A stretch of DNA of 64,000 bases from Opisthorchis felineus (GCA_004794785.1 SJOL01005652.1:247830-311829), one strand, 5' to 3'; numbered from the stretch's first letter, positions 47,011 through 60,076 are shown. Notes: generated from the letters alone by a model not told the origin. Program-made: numbers and translations.

Positions 47011-50000
47011 TCGCAAAAATGCCCAGACGGCTTAGTTTACCTATGAGAGTGGCGGCTGCGTGATGACCAGCAACGTTTGGTCGAATCACTAAGAATCGCA
47101 AGGTAACAGCAAGGGTTGCTCTGGAGGTGAGGCGCGGGGTTTGTGAACGGGAACTCAGACGGCGATTGTTCAGTAGTAGTTCTGATAACTCCAAGTTTTA
47201 GAGACCTCTACCGATAAGTCAAAGTTGAACCTCATTTCCTCGTTTACGACCAACCATCCTGTCCAGGGAGTTTCGTAGAGATGGAAGATAAAATTGTCTA
47301 TCCCCGGCAGATGCCTGTAATGTCAAGGTTTAGAAGAAATTGACAGGATTTCACCACTGAGTATGCCGCCAGACGTGCCCCTGACTCAACAGTTCCGATA
47401 TGTGGTGATCAGTATTTAAAATAACTTTGACGGCTGCTTCGGGCGCGTTCCCAGTACGCTCAGCATTGATAGGTATCAAATGGATGGAATATAACTTCCG
47501 GATCTTCAGAGTAGCGTTTTCTGCTCGAAGACGTCCCTGTACTGGCAACTCTGTAACATATGCGTGAACATTTTCACTGTTAAGGACAAAACGGAGATAG
47601 GGATCTGCATTGCTTTGGAAGCCGCGAACAGCGATAAAGATAGTAGGCAGAGAGTGGTCGGAAATGGCCAAAGTCTTGTCGTCTGGTGAAAGAACGCCCT
47701 GTTAGTCGATATGTTTCTGAGGATATCCTAGCGGCCTATCCGAAACTGTGTCTTTTGGAATTCGTGTTCGCTCATGGGTGCGCTTGGCACTAGCATCTGG
47801 TATTTCATGTGTGGAGTTTTGGACAAATCCAACTCTCCATTGACATATTTATTGAGGCTTTGGAAACTTGTGTTGCGCTTTTTAATGGCCAAGTAGAATC
47901 TTTGGTAATTCACGAGGATCGAAAATGCATCAACGCCAGTTCAACGGGTGTCCTCGAGAAGCAACGTGGCCTGATGATATGCGTGAATTCGCCTATCAAC
48001 GGTTGCTGTCCAAATGCTCCAATAAGATACATTCAGTAGGGAGTAACCTCAACCGGTAACTGCTGAAAGAGTGGAACCAAAGACTTGAGATGTGCTTACA
48101 GGCAGAACGGGGGCTGCGTGGGCGTAGGTGAGATCAAATGCCATATGCGAGTGTCTTTAACCCCGGGGCAGTTTCAAAGCAGAAAATGTCCGCGATGGAA
48201 AGTGGGGTGTTACATTTTGGCGTACTGTGTATCCTCCCCGGCGGTTACGGTGTATCGATCGTACAGATAATTCACACGACATCAGGCACAGTTCGAGTAA
48301 ACTCGTACATGAAAGGAGCGTTTTGAGGACTTGTAATGCTGCTTTGACCCTTTTTGTTTGCTGCACACGCAAACTCTGTGATGTCTGTCCTTGGCACGCA
48401 CCGCATGTTTACGCCTATCTATCTGACCAACTACGGTGTCGTTCATATTCGGCACGGATCGCACACTGGGAAAACATGTGTGCCTATTTTTTCCCTTGAA
48501 CCTCTAGGTCTAAGGATGTTATAAGAAATCATCAGTGTCCTTCAAACCTGTGTGGAACGGGGAAGTCCAAGAGCGTTTGGTGGCCGAACGATGCCGATCT
48601 TGAGCATCTGGTCAGACTCAGCTCCGATGATCTTCATTTGTTTGGCGCAAGCCGGAGTAATTTTGCGGGAAAAAGTGTGGTATTTCGTCTACTTTTACTC
48701 TGCATGGTACCTGTTATGACCTGAAGAAGTTTGTTACGACCTTGGAAGCCGAGACGGGATCATACGATATCAGTGGGATGTCGGTTCTATGAGCATGGAA
48801 CTGGCCGGAGCATTGCGCGTCAAAATCCAAACAATAACTGCGCAGGTGCAGCCATCGGTTCGTTTGTGCACCTATGTCGTTTGTTCGTTTCAGTTCTAGT
48901 CCAAAGGATGCAGTATTCAAGGAACAAAAACGCTTATTCATCATGAAATATTTTCGGTTTCTCTTTGTTGATCTGTAAACCTTATATCGGTACCGGCTCA
49001 CTGGCTCATACTGATGTCGTTGGTGACATTGTAACTGTGACGATTGTGTGTTCTGGAACAATCAGCCAACTATCCATCTAACTTGATTGTTGAGAAAAAT
49101 CGGCGCCGATTCCTAACCGCAAAATGGTGGTCTGAGCAACTGTCACCGAATTTGAGCAACCAAATCTACTGCACCCTGTCTCGAAATCTTGACAGTGGTT
49201 TCCTCCTAGGTTTTCTCGAGATTTAAAAAAGGTATTTAATTTGACTTGATTCTTGCAATAGTTGTTTGTCAGCATGGGTTTTTTACCCTGCATGTCGGAG
49301 CACATTTTCAGTGCGGATGACCATGAGGCAACTGGTCATGGGGTTTTTACTATCCTACGCGTGGTGGGTCCACGATTTCCCATTGACAGCAGGATAACGG
49401 TGATAACCCCTGCGCATATACGCCATTTTTATCTGTAGGCTAATTTCAGCTGTGCAGAAGGGAGTGTGAAATTAATCGACACAGAAAAAGCTGGCTATCA
49501 GAACTCGGTGACCTGTAAATTGCAAACCCACGCCCCCTTTCTTACTTCTGCCGTTGTATTTCGCTACAGGCGCTACACTTTAGCAGGAATCCTCCAAATT
49601 CAGCCACCGGTTACAAGCTAGGTTGCCGCTTTGAGATGTCAGAGAGGCGACTGAAGTCCGATTGATCCTCCGATCCTACGTATATGGAAGAACAATATAA
49701 ACCAAATCAGTCGTCAATTCCGCCCAATTGACTACCTGGTCCGGGGAAAATTTGGATATTGGTCGTTGATTATATCTTTCTGACTTAGTTGTGGTAACTT
49801 TGCATGCAACAGCAGGGCATCCAAAACGGTTATTTTATTTTCTGATTACTCACAATAGTAGCAGTAGGACGCTTTAAATGAACTTTTAACTACGTTGGTC
49901 CTAATTTGGCTAGCTGTCCTCAAAAGATCGGGTATCAAAACGTGCTTCTTGCTGCTGTCCATCAAAGAGGAAACTGATGCCCTACTCTTTAGACAATTAG

Positions 50001-50964
50001 ATGGGACGGCTCACAACAGGGTGCAGCGGAAGGCGATGGCATCTTTCATAATATTGTTTTTTAGCGGCAGTCACTTAGTCACCCACAAAAAATGAGCATC
50101 AGGACTCTTATGGAGTATCCCAGACAGAGCGGCGAAGGGCAACTACTTCAGAAACATTCATGTCCATAACAAAGCGAGATGCTGTAAAGTTTTCTCTCAA
50201 AGAGAATGTTCGGTATTGCGGCGGACTGGCATCTTTATTTCTAAACAATTTCTGGCGCATAGAATCGTTGAATAAGCTCAAGACTTACTGGTCAGTGTGC
50301 GAGTCGTTTTCATTCATGGATTCGTTGTTTTATAGAACGCCGTTTTACTGAATCTCGTATGAACTCCGTGTATAGGTAGCACTATAAAAGCTTAGTAGAT
50401 ACCAGAATCCACATTTATCTACAACTCGGAGCCTAGTACTGATACCATGTCTTTTGATGCCAACAGATTTGTGGTTGCTTCTGATTGCCATATCGTTTTT
50501 GTGTTAGATTTTTGCCCTGATGGTTCTATTTAGTATTTTATGTACAACGAAACTAAGCATCGGATCAGTCCTCATTGTCATTCTCGGTAGAAATACATTG
50601 GAGGTATATGGTGATGCTTCACTGCCATGTAAACATGAAGAAGAACACCTTAGTATAGAGTGAAAACAAGTGAAAATGGTGGATGCACTGTAAAAAACGG
50701 ATCTACTGCTCCACTGAAAAAGATCATGAATTAATTGAGTACACCTTGGTACAGCAACGAGATAAATGCATCTAAGCACATTATAGAAGTAAGGCGCTAT
50801 CAGTGAGATTTACCCAACTTCGGTTGCAAACCTCACCCGACATGAACTCGGCAAGCAACAGCAGACAGATTTTGCCTGAATATTTCCAGTTCCAACAAGA
50901 ACACAGAAACTCAGTATATATTTTATTGTTAAAATAAAGACAAACAAAAAATACAGCTAAGTCT
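47011..50964. other. No confident gene
   Basis: The first kilobase, on the minus strand, may hold the Gag of the gypsy element below it. Frames at 47351-47671 and 47728-47913 (minus) and 48714-49061 (minus, with an acceptor-like GTTTACAG) carry no recognisable domain. Nothing convincing was seen to 50964. Confidence 0.3.
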
Positions 50965-52060
50965 CTAGGTGGACAGTCCGACTAGGAAAAGAGAGCATAC
51001 TCGCCACTGGGACCATTTACGCACCATCTAAGTTTTTCCGCGTGGTCCCCAACTAGGAAGTTGCCAAGATCTTGCAGTATTCACAGTGAAATTTATTTAT
51101 TTCGCGTTTCCAAACTATAGTATCTTCACTACATGAACTTCTCAAACAATAGTTTGTGGCAAAAACAGTCTTCCTTTGGTAAGTGGTGGTTTGGTGTGTT
51201 CAGTGAGTGTTACAACCACTTTAAAATGATGAGTTTTTGCCGCTTAAGTGATTCTGGTGCGCCTTTCAGTACTCGCTTACACACCATTTCTCTGCGAACA
51301 TGTTGCAGCCAGCTAAAGCCTGATCTTTTTTCAGGGAATGCATAGTAAAATGCACGAAGTTCACAGTCCTTGGATCTCAGGAGCAGGCTTTACAACCATA
51401 AGATGAGACTGTTCATAGAGGAGCCTTTTAGAAACGGTTCGTAGCTTCAGTAAAATCCGTTTCTCTCAGCGCAAATAGCGCGAGTTCGAAAATACTGCTC
51501 ACGCCTCCGTTGCACGTGCCTTGAATTCCTCTACCAAGTACAGCCACGGCTTACGCAACTGCCAAAATAAGCACGATAGTCTGCATATTCAAGCTACATT
51601 CCATGAAGTTTCAGTGGGACGCAGGGCCTGAAAGTCCTGAACCAACACTTCGAAGATGCAAGACACATACTGGAACAAGGGCTCACTCTTGAAATTCCGT
51701 TCAGAAAGGACTGCGGACTGGTCAACATCAAATACCAAGACCATGTCGTCCGTATAGCCCAAGGCTACTAGTCCTTGGCTAGTCTTCTGATACTAAGATC
51801 CTACATAACGATAGCAGCGAAGAAAACTGAATGAAGAGGAGGCGATAACACAGCACTCTCGAACCCATCATTTGTAGGGAGACTTTCGGGTAATTGACTG
51901 TGAACTCTTACGTCAACCAGAAATGTGGGCATAGTGAGCACGAATTGTACTCACAAACTTCAGAGGTAGTGCTGTTCTGCCAAGTACATGTAGAAAAGCC
52001 TATCTATCTGTGGAATCAAGGGCTCTTTTGAAGCCCCACGAAACCTGTGTAGCCTGCGGT
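50965..52060 (-). mobile_element. RTE-like non-LTR retrotransposon, RT to 3' end, decayed
   Basis: Read from 52060 downward on the minus strand. RT motif A region: FKRALDSTDR, then LGRTALPLKFVSTIRAHYA (about 52034-51930). Motif C region: LGYTDDMVLVFD (about 51760-51725), with T in place of the usual A of YADD. Then EVLVQDFQAL (about 51650). The C-terminal region has HVRREMVCKRVL (about 51302), LKWL..SLNTPNHHLPKEDCF (about 51225-51165) and WGPRG...KWSQWRVC (about 51050-50985). This order (YADD, KVLLQDWQ, LRWLGHVLRMP, LPGWGPRD, RSQWR) is typical of the fluke non-LTR family I remember, probably RTE-like. Stops and frame changes make it dead. The endonuclease end is missing or unrecognisable. Confidence 0.8.
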
Positions 52061-54009
52061 GCATGTGGCCCTACTCAAACATCTAACATCACACTAAGAT
52101 ACGATCAGTGACCCGCCCCATCCGCGGTATTATTGAAGCCAGTGGCCGCGTTATGACAAGTGTAAGGCCAGTGCTTCCATGCTTAACACAGTCGCTTCGT
52201 GTGCCTTTTCCTAATAGAGGTAATCTCATGTGTCTGGAGTGCGTACTTGTTCTCGAATATGTTCAAAACCCATACAGTTTTCGGTATGTTTCATCATTGT
52301 CCCGATGGTTCCCACGACTGCCTTAAAGTGGCCTCTCGGAGAGGGCCGTATGTAAAACGATGTCCGCTGAAGGAAACTGACCCCCAAACGAAGCCACTTG
52401 CGATCGATCTTTTCAAGTGGTCCTCCCAGGGCGAGAAAGCGTGGTCAGTTCTCTCTAGATGTGGGAACATAGTGTGTTTAGTTTGGGAAGGTCTCATCTA
52501 TTGAAATAACCTACTACAGAGCAACCATAAGCGGTCTCACCTGAAGGATGGTCTCTACAGACGGGGTTGTGGGCCATTCAGGTGGATCTGAAGTTAAAGG
52601 ACCCCAAATCACGCGGGCGTAACAATTGCAACTTCATTGGTCAGATAACTAGTTAGGGTCAACGCTTTCATGGGTTCCGCATCCTCGTCCTGTTAGGATG
52701 AATTGTGCGCTATTAGACTATTTAGAGTGGTTTGATCGAATTTCGAGCGATGGTCTCTCCAAGAATCAAAGCTCATGGTACCCAAGCTAAGTGGTCTTAA
52801 CTGAGGTGGGTTCCTCTTGGTGGAGCATACAAGCGCTTCTTCCGGTCAGTATTGGGCGCTTACACATATAGGCACACAACAAGTCTTCCTTGTAGACGTA
52901 TGCGGTGCTACATGGAAGCCACCTAAGCCAGTGTAAACCGTAGCAAATGAGATTGGTGGGTAAACACGCAGACGCCTTTTGATAATTGCTGGCCTACCCA
53001 AGCCTGGTGAAGTAACACTACCTGCCAGCACTAGTCTTTTAACATCGAGATACTGGCGCCATAAGTCAGTTCCTAGTGTTTCTGTGAGATACCATATTTC
53101 TCCAGGGCACATTAACCTAATAGTGTTCCTGGAGAACGCTTATTACCACGTAATTTAGGTGGGAGTGGTTAGCCAGGCGGCAAAATAGTAATCGGATGGC
53201 TACTGACGTTGTCAGTTAGTAGTATGACGATGGAGTCGAGCAGGTATCGGTTAGAAATGTGAAAAATTATCTGGTGCTTTTGTGGTAAGCCGGTGACCGG
53301 CAAGTTAGATCTTACTCAGGCACGTTCGCCAACAAGCCACGCAGATCAATGTAACTATGTTTTGGTCAATACAGAATGAGTGTTTCAAATTAGCTGCTTG
53401 CGTTCAAGCACCGAGATGCGGTGATGCTCGTGCAGATAGCAGCGTGCAAAATCGTAAATCTTCGGATGTTTCCAAGATGTTAAAGTAAGATTAGTCTGTC
53501 GCAGCGGCGAAATTTTGAGTTTAAGCTCCATTCTGTGTATAGATCAACAGTCCATCCAAAATGAGTTAGTTCGTGTTTTCGGCCACTAGTTTTACGTGGC
53601 TTATCCAGTTTGTTTTATCGTGCATCAAGATCCTAGCTAACCCGTAAGAAGTGGGACCCAAACAAACTAACGTATGTATTTAGAGTGGGTAATTGAACTA
53701 TGAGTTATATATCATGTTTATATTTTGGTGCCCCAAGCGACGAACTAGTCTTATGCCCATATCTCGACTGCATAGCGCTTAAGGCGCGATAAGTAGTCCG
53801 GCGATGAAAAGGAGAAATGTACCATAGGAAATAGTAATGTAGACTTTACATATGTGCAATCTCAATCAGCTACGAACAGCACCATGCTGAGCCAACTGGC
53901 GAATCATGACCACACGGAATTGTGGGGGGAATGACTTGCGCACCCTTACAAAAGGTATTTTAAACGAACTAGTATCACCAATTACTGAAATGTACAGGAA
54001 GGCAGGTTA
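52061..54009. other. No recognisable gene
   Basis: The stretch is where the 5' (endonuclease) end of the non-LTR element should be, but no AP-endonuclease motif was found. Frames at 52108-52504 and 52846-53112 have no known domains. Confidence 0.35.
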
Positions 54010-54422
54010 ATGCTCACCTTACGTGCAAAAGATCCATTTGATTTAGCTGTGAGTTTACATAGCATGTGTTTGGGAAATATCCCCACAAGCGTATTTCGGA
54101 GAAATATTCGGTATGTATTGATATGTTGTTTCCGGTTAAGTTACTGCTGCTTTACATGGACATTCTTAATGTTTATTCATCGGACCCTGACATAAAGTAT
54201 GTTAAACGTGAATACAAGTAACATGTTTAAGCGTTTTCGGAACACACGGAAAAAGGGAGAGTTAGTAATTGACTGTTTGTGGATTCCTTTCAGTCTGTTT
54301 GCAGTAATCGCTATGGGGCGACTTCATAATTCGTCCACTCATTTTCCAGATTTTCTGAAACCTTTCTTGGTTCTCCTGCGTCATCAGTGAACTGATAAGT
54401 TCTGACATTCTTTCGTTATTTG

Positions 54423-54806
54423 ATGGAAGCCGACACTGCTGAGTTCAAAAACTACAAAAACTTAAAAAATTTGTACAAATTGTTTTGTGTCGGATGCGTC
54501 GTGTTTCTCATTGGATTTTTCTTCATATTTTTTGGTCGACCATACACATTTGATCGAACAAACAAAGACCTGTTCCTCCCGTTTGGCTTGTTGTTTCTCA
54601 TACCTGGTATCGCGGTGATCATTGGCGCTTCTTACTTACTTTCCAAGCAATGGAAATTGTCGAATGATTTCGCTCTGCTAAACAAGATGCAACCTCCTGT
54701 CGATGAAATGCCAGAAGATATGAAGGGTCCCATTGACGTTTCTTCTCCCGTCGAATCACTGCCTGGCTATTCACAGCTTGGACTGGATCCAAACGAACCT
54801 ATATAA
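54423..54806 (+). CDS. Small two-membrane-segment protein (TMEM230/DUF872-like topology)
   Basis: A 127-residue frame starts at an ATG with G at +4 and an in-frame TTG just before it; the upstream leader may carry spliced 5' UTR (acceptor-like CATTTTCCAG ends near 54351). The N-terminus is polar (1-17). Membrane segments are at about 18-38 (FCVGCVVFLIGFFFIFFG) and 50-73 (LFLPFGLLFLIPGIAVIIGA), joined by a short polar loop with a DR pair. A 50-residue acidic, proline-containing cytosolic-type tail ends DPNEPI. The pattern FLIG...G...DR...P.G.L.F.PG...YL.SK resembles TMEM230/TMEM134 (DUF872) proteins, which act in secretory vesicle traffic, but the C-terminal part does not match that family, so function is not assigned. 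An AATAAA lies 229 bases past the stop. Unlike everything else in the window, it has no internal stop or frameshift. Confidence 0.6.
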   Translation: MEADTAEFKNYKNLKNLYKLFCVGCVVFLIGFFFIFFGRPYTFDRTNKDLFLPFGLLFLIPGIAVIIGASYLLSKQWKLSNDFALLNKMQPPVDEMPEDMKGPIDVSSPVESLPGYSQLGLDPNEPI

Positions 54807-55034
54807 ATGTTCATTTGTCCAACTCCAATTTGCCCTACTCGTGAAGTTAAACCCTCTGTATTATTTAGTCTTTTCTGATTTATTTTTACACTCCAGAAAT
54901 GTGCTTGCAGGCACACGGTTGGTGGGTATGTCCTCATTCAATATAGGCTGTTATTAGTGTGATGGCTTCAATCATATCGTCATCATATTTTTTTATAGAA
55001 TGTTACCAAATTCATCGTATTTCCGTTCATGTCA

Positions 55035-55040
55035 AATAAA
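55035..55040 (+). other. Poly(A) signal AATAAA for the membrane-protein gene
   Basis: Canonical hexamer 229 bases downstream of the TAA at 54804-54806, giving a 3' UTR of ordinary length. Confidence 0.55.
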
Positions 55041-55705
55041 TTTGAAGGCAGAAGCCCTCCAAGTCACATGTTTATGGCACTTTCTTGGTAATGCGAATAG
55101 CGGTGAAAAATATGTGGTCGCCTATCATGCCATTAGTTTCATTAAGGAGTAGAAAAGTAAAACGTGAATAGGAGCTTACCAGAAATATTCATGTCCTTCA
55201 CCTTTCCTATTGATTCAGAGCTATCACTCAATATATAGCAACAAAGACGCTGTCCGATGGCTTTTAAGAGTTTTACAAACCATCTGGTCACGTGATTTGG
55301 CGTATCAATCACAGAGAGGAGGAGAATACTTCAGTTGTGCAATCCAGCTAGGCAAATAGCCTTGATCAATCTGTTCCTCTGTGCTTCAGAACGCTGCAAG
55401 TAGTTTTATCAGTATTAATCGGGTCCTTACGAATTTTAACTCGTTTCCGTCCACGGGACTTAACCTAAGAGTATTGTATTTCCCTGGCTGTTCGAGAGAA
55501 CATTTTGATCACGCAGACATTTCGATTCTACACCAGAGTTCCAAATCCGTCTGGCTACAACATTGCGGTATTCCCCTGAACAAAGACCACACGTGAAGGA
55601 TGGTCTCACTGGTCTCAATTTAGGGTTGTGGTTTCTCAGCGGAGGAACTTCTGTCTATCAAACAAGCAACCAAATATGTAAGTTTCTTTAACTTCAACAA
55701 CGAAA
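55041..55705. other. No recognisable gene
   Basis: One 71-codon motif-free frame (55381-55596) only. Confidence 0.4.
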
Positions 55706-55888
55706 AAATTGTTCACCTGCAACACTCTTTCGACGCCTAGCTGACATGGGGTCCGAATAAAGGACGAGAGCTGAGATACTGTTAGGTTGCCCAAGCTTAG
55801 ACAGAACAATTGAGATACTGAGGTTGGCTTCGAACTACGGACCTCCCGGTCACGAAGTTCGCGCCTTAACTACTGAGCTATCTCGAGA
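55706..55888 (-). mobile_element. tRNA-derived SINE, copy 2
   Basis: On the minus strand: an A-box-like block (TAGCTCAGTAGTTAAGGCGC), a B-box-like block (TAGTTCGAAGCC), then a body matching copy 1 (CTGTCTAAGCTTGGGCAACC, CAGTATCTCAGCTCTCGTCC, CCCCATGTCAGCTAGG) and an end like GTGTTGCAGGTGAACA. It is more diverged from the probable consensus than copy 1 in the tRNA part. Confidence 0.8.
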
Positions 55889-58587
55889 TCATTTTGCTAA
55901 CCAGGCAATGATACACTGAATTCCATGTATCAGTGTTCTAACTTTCCCTCATAATACATACAACATAACTAGCATGCACTGTGAAGACCATGCTTATCAC
56001 CCATGAACACTGTTAATATGATAAAAACAGCGCTGGAAAGTCAATGTTTTACAGATACCAACTGAAGCGAGACCAGAAAAGCTTGTTTAGGTCCGAAGTT
56101 GTGCATGGTTTCGTTTTGAATGTCGCAGCTTTCTGTGGGCGTTCTGTCCGTTGAGAGACAGAAAGGGCACTGTGGCTGTCGAGGGTTGTGCGGAGTCCGC
56201 ACAGTTATATTGAGTGCTGGATAAGTGGTGGCACTGATGTTTGTGGTGTAACAGTCAGGCGATATTCTTCCTTAGGCTCCTCTTTTATAGCGACCTTAAT
56301 AGATTAAGATCATAGCTGTACGCTTCTGGATGGATCAACCCTCGGAAAAGACCGCCTAGCTTGACCTATGGAGTAGCGAACTCCCTCGCAGAAGATACCA
56401 CCTTCGGGGGTTTCTTTGAGGTGACCTCTCGAATGAAAAGTGATGTCGAATTTTCTCCTTTTCAAAAGATGAACCTTTACAAGAGATCATTTCTGATCGG
56501 TCTTTTTAGGATAGTCTTTCAGCAGCAAGTTTCAGTTAAGTCGCTTCTACCTCAACATGCAGAGATTCATCATATATGGTTCGTTTCAATAACTGGTCTC
56601 TTCAGGGAGAATCCTAAGCATTCAAACCATATACAAACGACCAACCACACATGGTAGGTGGCTTTACAAGGAGAAGAAACTTGGGCAGTTGTGTGCCGTG
56701 CGGCTGAAAATCATGTTATGAAACCCCAAACGCTTGCGGGGGACAGTGCTGTCTTCGTGCGAGTGTCACCTAGTTGATGTAGAAGTACATAAAATCCCAG
56801 TGCTAGAATTTCATGTGGCGTTTTTTGATGGGTTGGTAAATTGCCCACGGGAGATTGGGAGATGGCTTCTCAATTTCAAGTGAAATTTCAGGACGTTACT
56901 GAAGTGGTCCTGAAATCTAAGGGTGGTTTCCATTAAGGGGTTACTGTTCGTTTACCGGCGCAGATATAAATAATCAACTGGCAGCTGGTTTTGCACATCA
57001 AAATGCACGTTCGAGTTGACTTGCTCACAATATGAACGTGATTATCATACAGAACAGTGTTCACACACATCTTCCCTGATTGCAACAGATCATTATATCG
57101 TAGATCCTAAATGTGCATAACAAAATGTGTATTACTGACGGCCTAGTGAGCTTGTGAAACACCACGTCTCCCTGGATATCTGGCCGATATCAGCGCTTAA
57201 CCCATTGTGGAACTCACATGCGGCGCTCGCTTCTCTCATATCTCTCGAGGGCATTACTGTGTAGTAAGCGATGTCACTGTACGGGGTAAAATTTTAAAAA
57301 TCCGGCTTGTACCGTTCACAAATTATCTATGTAATAAGGGGACTGTGGGCCGAAGGGCGACAAGCTGAAAAGTTTGTGGGTCAATAGCCTACACAAAACT
57401 ATAGAAATCCCCCTATGAATGAAACAGATATCCTACGCAGTTGAACGTCGAACTCTACTGCTTTTCTTATGTCAGGTTCGACATTTCTGCATTATCAGGG
57501 TTTCACATCCCAGCAGATCACCAAAATGAACTTCGGGCCATGTGTTCAATCGCGGTGAACGAGAAACGACATTGGACTCTTTCCAGAGCAGTAATCCCTC
57601 TCGGGAGACGTCTTTTTTGACGGATTACAGTAATATTCAATGTTCATCTAGCTGAAAGTCATGTTTGAAAAAGTCAACCGCATTAACCCTTGTGTGTACC
57701 TTGTTTGGTTAAGAGCCCATTTGGTGCCCCGAAGGGGGGCTTAAACCAACAATTGTGCATCCCGTTTTTTGTAGCGAGGGCATACTGCACCTTGGAGACA
57801 CCTGAGTAGTCTTTGTTAAGTGTTGCAGTGGTCACTCAAAATAGACCAAATTCGAAACAAAACTCATGTGAAATTTTCATATTTCCACAAATGATAAGCA
57901 GCTCAGAACAAGGGATAGTTCAAAAGACGCGGCAACCTTTCGCGGAGAAAATCAACAAATGACAACGTGTTATGAATTCCGTGACTGGGTGGTGAGTGGC
58001 ACTAATCCTATCTGTATAAGGATTACTCACATTGGTTTTTTCGTCTGAATAGTTCTCTGTCCTTGTGGAAGATCTTATATTGACCAAGGCTTGGATTTGC
58101 ACATTTGTTTTTATCAAGTGTTACTGGGTCTCGAAAACCTCAAAAAGAGGAGCGCTTTCGTCATTTAGATTTGCCCGATTAAAGCCTTCGAATGGACTAC
58201 CACACGTCCGACACTTCTGTGCCTACATCATGAATTTCATCATTTAGCGTCAACGTTATCGTTTGGATGCGTCATTCCAAATCGCACAGCCAGGTGAACT
58301 GTTGAACTACTAAAATAATTTCTAGACCTCGTCACGAAATCCTAATAACAGCGAATTGGCGAGTGTCTAAGAATGTACGGTTCTTAGGGTCACGCTTACA
58401 AATGACTGATTGACGAACACTTCTAACTTATTTGATTGAGAGGAAAGATTGGAAGGCTACGAAACTGACTTCTCTCAATTCGAAATCTGAGATATATTCG
58501 TGATAGATTTCAGTGCCTCTTTGGGAAAATATATACTTCCTCAGACATAAGGCGGGCTGTGCCCTATACATTCAGTTGAGAAAAAAC
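55889..58587. other. No recognisable gene
   Basis: A perfect short hairpin (TGTGCGGA-G-TCCGCACA) lies near 56184-56200. A 98-codon plus frame (56361-56657) has no motif. Confidence 0.35.
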
Positions 58588-58660
58588 CACCAACCAAGGA
58601 TTCAGCTGGAGGGTTCAGTTGAGTCTCCCGTCAAAACAGAATTCCTCTAAAAATGGGTTG
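58588..58660 (-). repeat. ~315-nt repeat, copy D (fragment)
   Basis: In minus orientation: ATTCAGCTGGAGGGTTCAGT and GAGTCTCCCGTCAAAACAGA correspond to the CCCAGCTGAATC and GACGGGAGACTC blocks of copies A-C. The ribozyme end is not preserved here. Confidence 0.6.
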
Positions 58661-58961
58661 ATTTCGTAAATGGCGCTCTGTTAGAGATATTGGCCAAAAA
58701 GTTCCAAAATCAGGTAGCAATTCAGTCGCTGCTTTATTGCGTCACTGAGGCCAGCTCATTGAATTTTTTCTGATAAAATATACTTTGTATCTGTTTGCTT
58801 CAGAGAGAGGGTAGGCCTGTGCCATATAACCTGTATTTTTGATAGATATGCTAAAAGACTGCTACAGACAATATACAGGTTCTCAGGTCCATTAATGGTG
58901 ATAGGAAGCGATTGATCTACAGATTCGGATACGTGGCCGGACGATAAATTAAGATGACGGA

Positions 58962-59135
58962 TCAGACTCTCCGGTAAACTGCCATTTTTGCTAGGCATAA
59001 TGCACATGAATTTGAATGAAAGTACTGGTAGACTAGATCAAGTTTTCCGTCTTGTGATGTGATCATAAATGACGGCCTGTAAGTACTTCTCGGTTGCAAC
59101 AACAGTTCTTGTAGAGTTGTCTCCGGGTGTTGGAA
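58962..59135 (-). CDS. Weak terminal-exon candidate, unknown protein
   Basis: A strong acceptor-like site (TCTATTTTTCATCTTTAG) precedes 59135 on the minus strand. About 57 codons are then open (start FQHPETTLQELLLQPRS) to a TGA at 58962. An AATAAA lies about 225 bases further on (58738 to 58733). The order acceptor, stop, poly(A) signal fits a last exon. No domain is recognised and the length is compatible with chance. A second frame just downstream (58756-59007) is also open, which weakens the call. Confidence 0.22.
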   Translation of the reverse strand, partial: FQHPETTLQELLLQPRSTYRPSFMITSQDGKLDLVYQYFHSNSCALCLAKMAVYRRV

Positions 59136-59652
59136 CCTAAAGATGAAAAATAGATAAAGCACAGATGTACATAATGGAACTCCCTCCTCTCAAGAGGTTT
59201 AAAAAACCGAACGAGCAAAATTTCAGTCTAATGGAAGTTAGTCATATCAAACAACATACCAGATTTATTGAATACTCATGAATGTATAGCCGTTGAATAT
59301 GCCCGTTTATTGCAACCTTGCTGCTGGCGTAAGTTTAATGTCAACTTTCCCGTTGATGGTACAGAAGAGTGTGACCTCACTTCTTCTGGCAGAACGTCAC
59401 TGTTGTCCTAAATTCCAATGTCAGTTTGGGTGACAAAGAGGTCACTGCCGTAATTGATCCGAAAAAATAATGTCTCAGGTAAAGGGACCTTTAGGGCTTC
59501 CTGTAAGATGGTCTGTATGCGCTGAATGATCCGGGTGATGCTTTTTCTCCCATAGTTGCTGTGTGTGATGGCATTCTAGTTTTGCTTTTTTCCTTGCAAT
59601 CATACCCTGTGTTCTTGTTTTTGACTCGATCTTAAAGCGTTATTTGGCCTTC

Positions 59653-59953
59653 ACCAACCCTTTAACCACGCGTTGACTTTGACATTACGTTCAATACCAC
59701 CATGTGGCTTTGTCATTCGTGTGGATGAGCTGAAGTTGCGGTCCCGTTTGAGTCCGTCTACAAGTTTGTCCGGTAGTACGTGATAGTTAAAACACGCCGA
59801 AGTGGATTCTCTTTCGCTGGCATTGCAGTAGTCGAGCGAGTCGCTGCTGACAATACACTGTTTTGTCAGTTCGTCCGTACATAGTTCAGCCCACATGGTT
59901 CGCTGGCATCCGAAACGGATCCACCGGTCGACAGTGGTTGATGCACCGGGCAT
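59653..59953 (-). CDS. Weak internal-exon candidate, cysteine-containing, unknown
   Basis: On the minus strand an in-frame stop lies just before an acceptor-like GCGCAG at 59954. About 100 codons follow (MPGASTTVDRWIRFGCQR ..., including ELCTDELTKQCIVSSDSLDY) to a donor-like TTGGTGAAG. Five cysteines and an NAS sequon would fit an extracellular domain, but no family is recognised. It could belong with the candidates at 58962-59135 and 60077-60272, though splice phases were not shown to match. Confidence 0.2.
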
Positions 59954-60076
59954 CTGCGCTTAGTTAGTAAACCACAAACGATTTATGCCGAGCCGAAAGT
60001 TGTGCTATATCAGGCCACTGACACATATGTAAACCCGATGGAATAAGGTCAGCAGACCAACACGCGGAAGCTCGAT

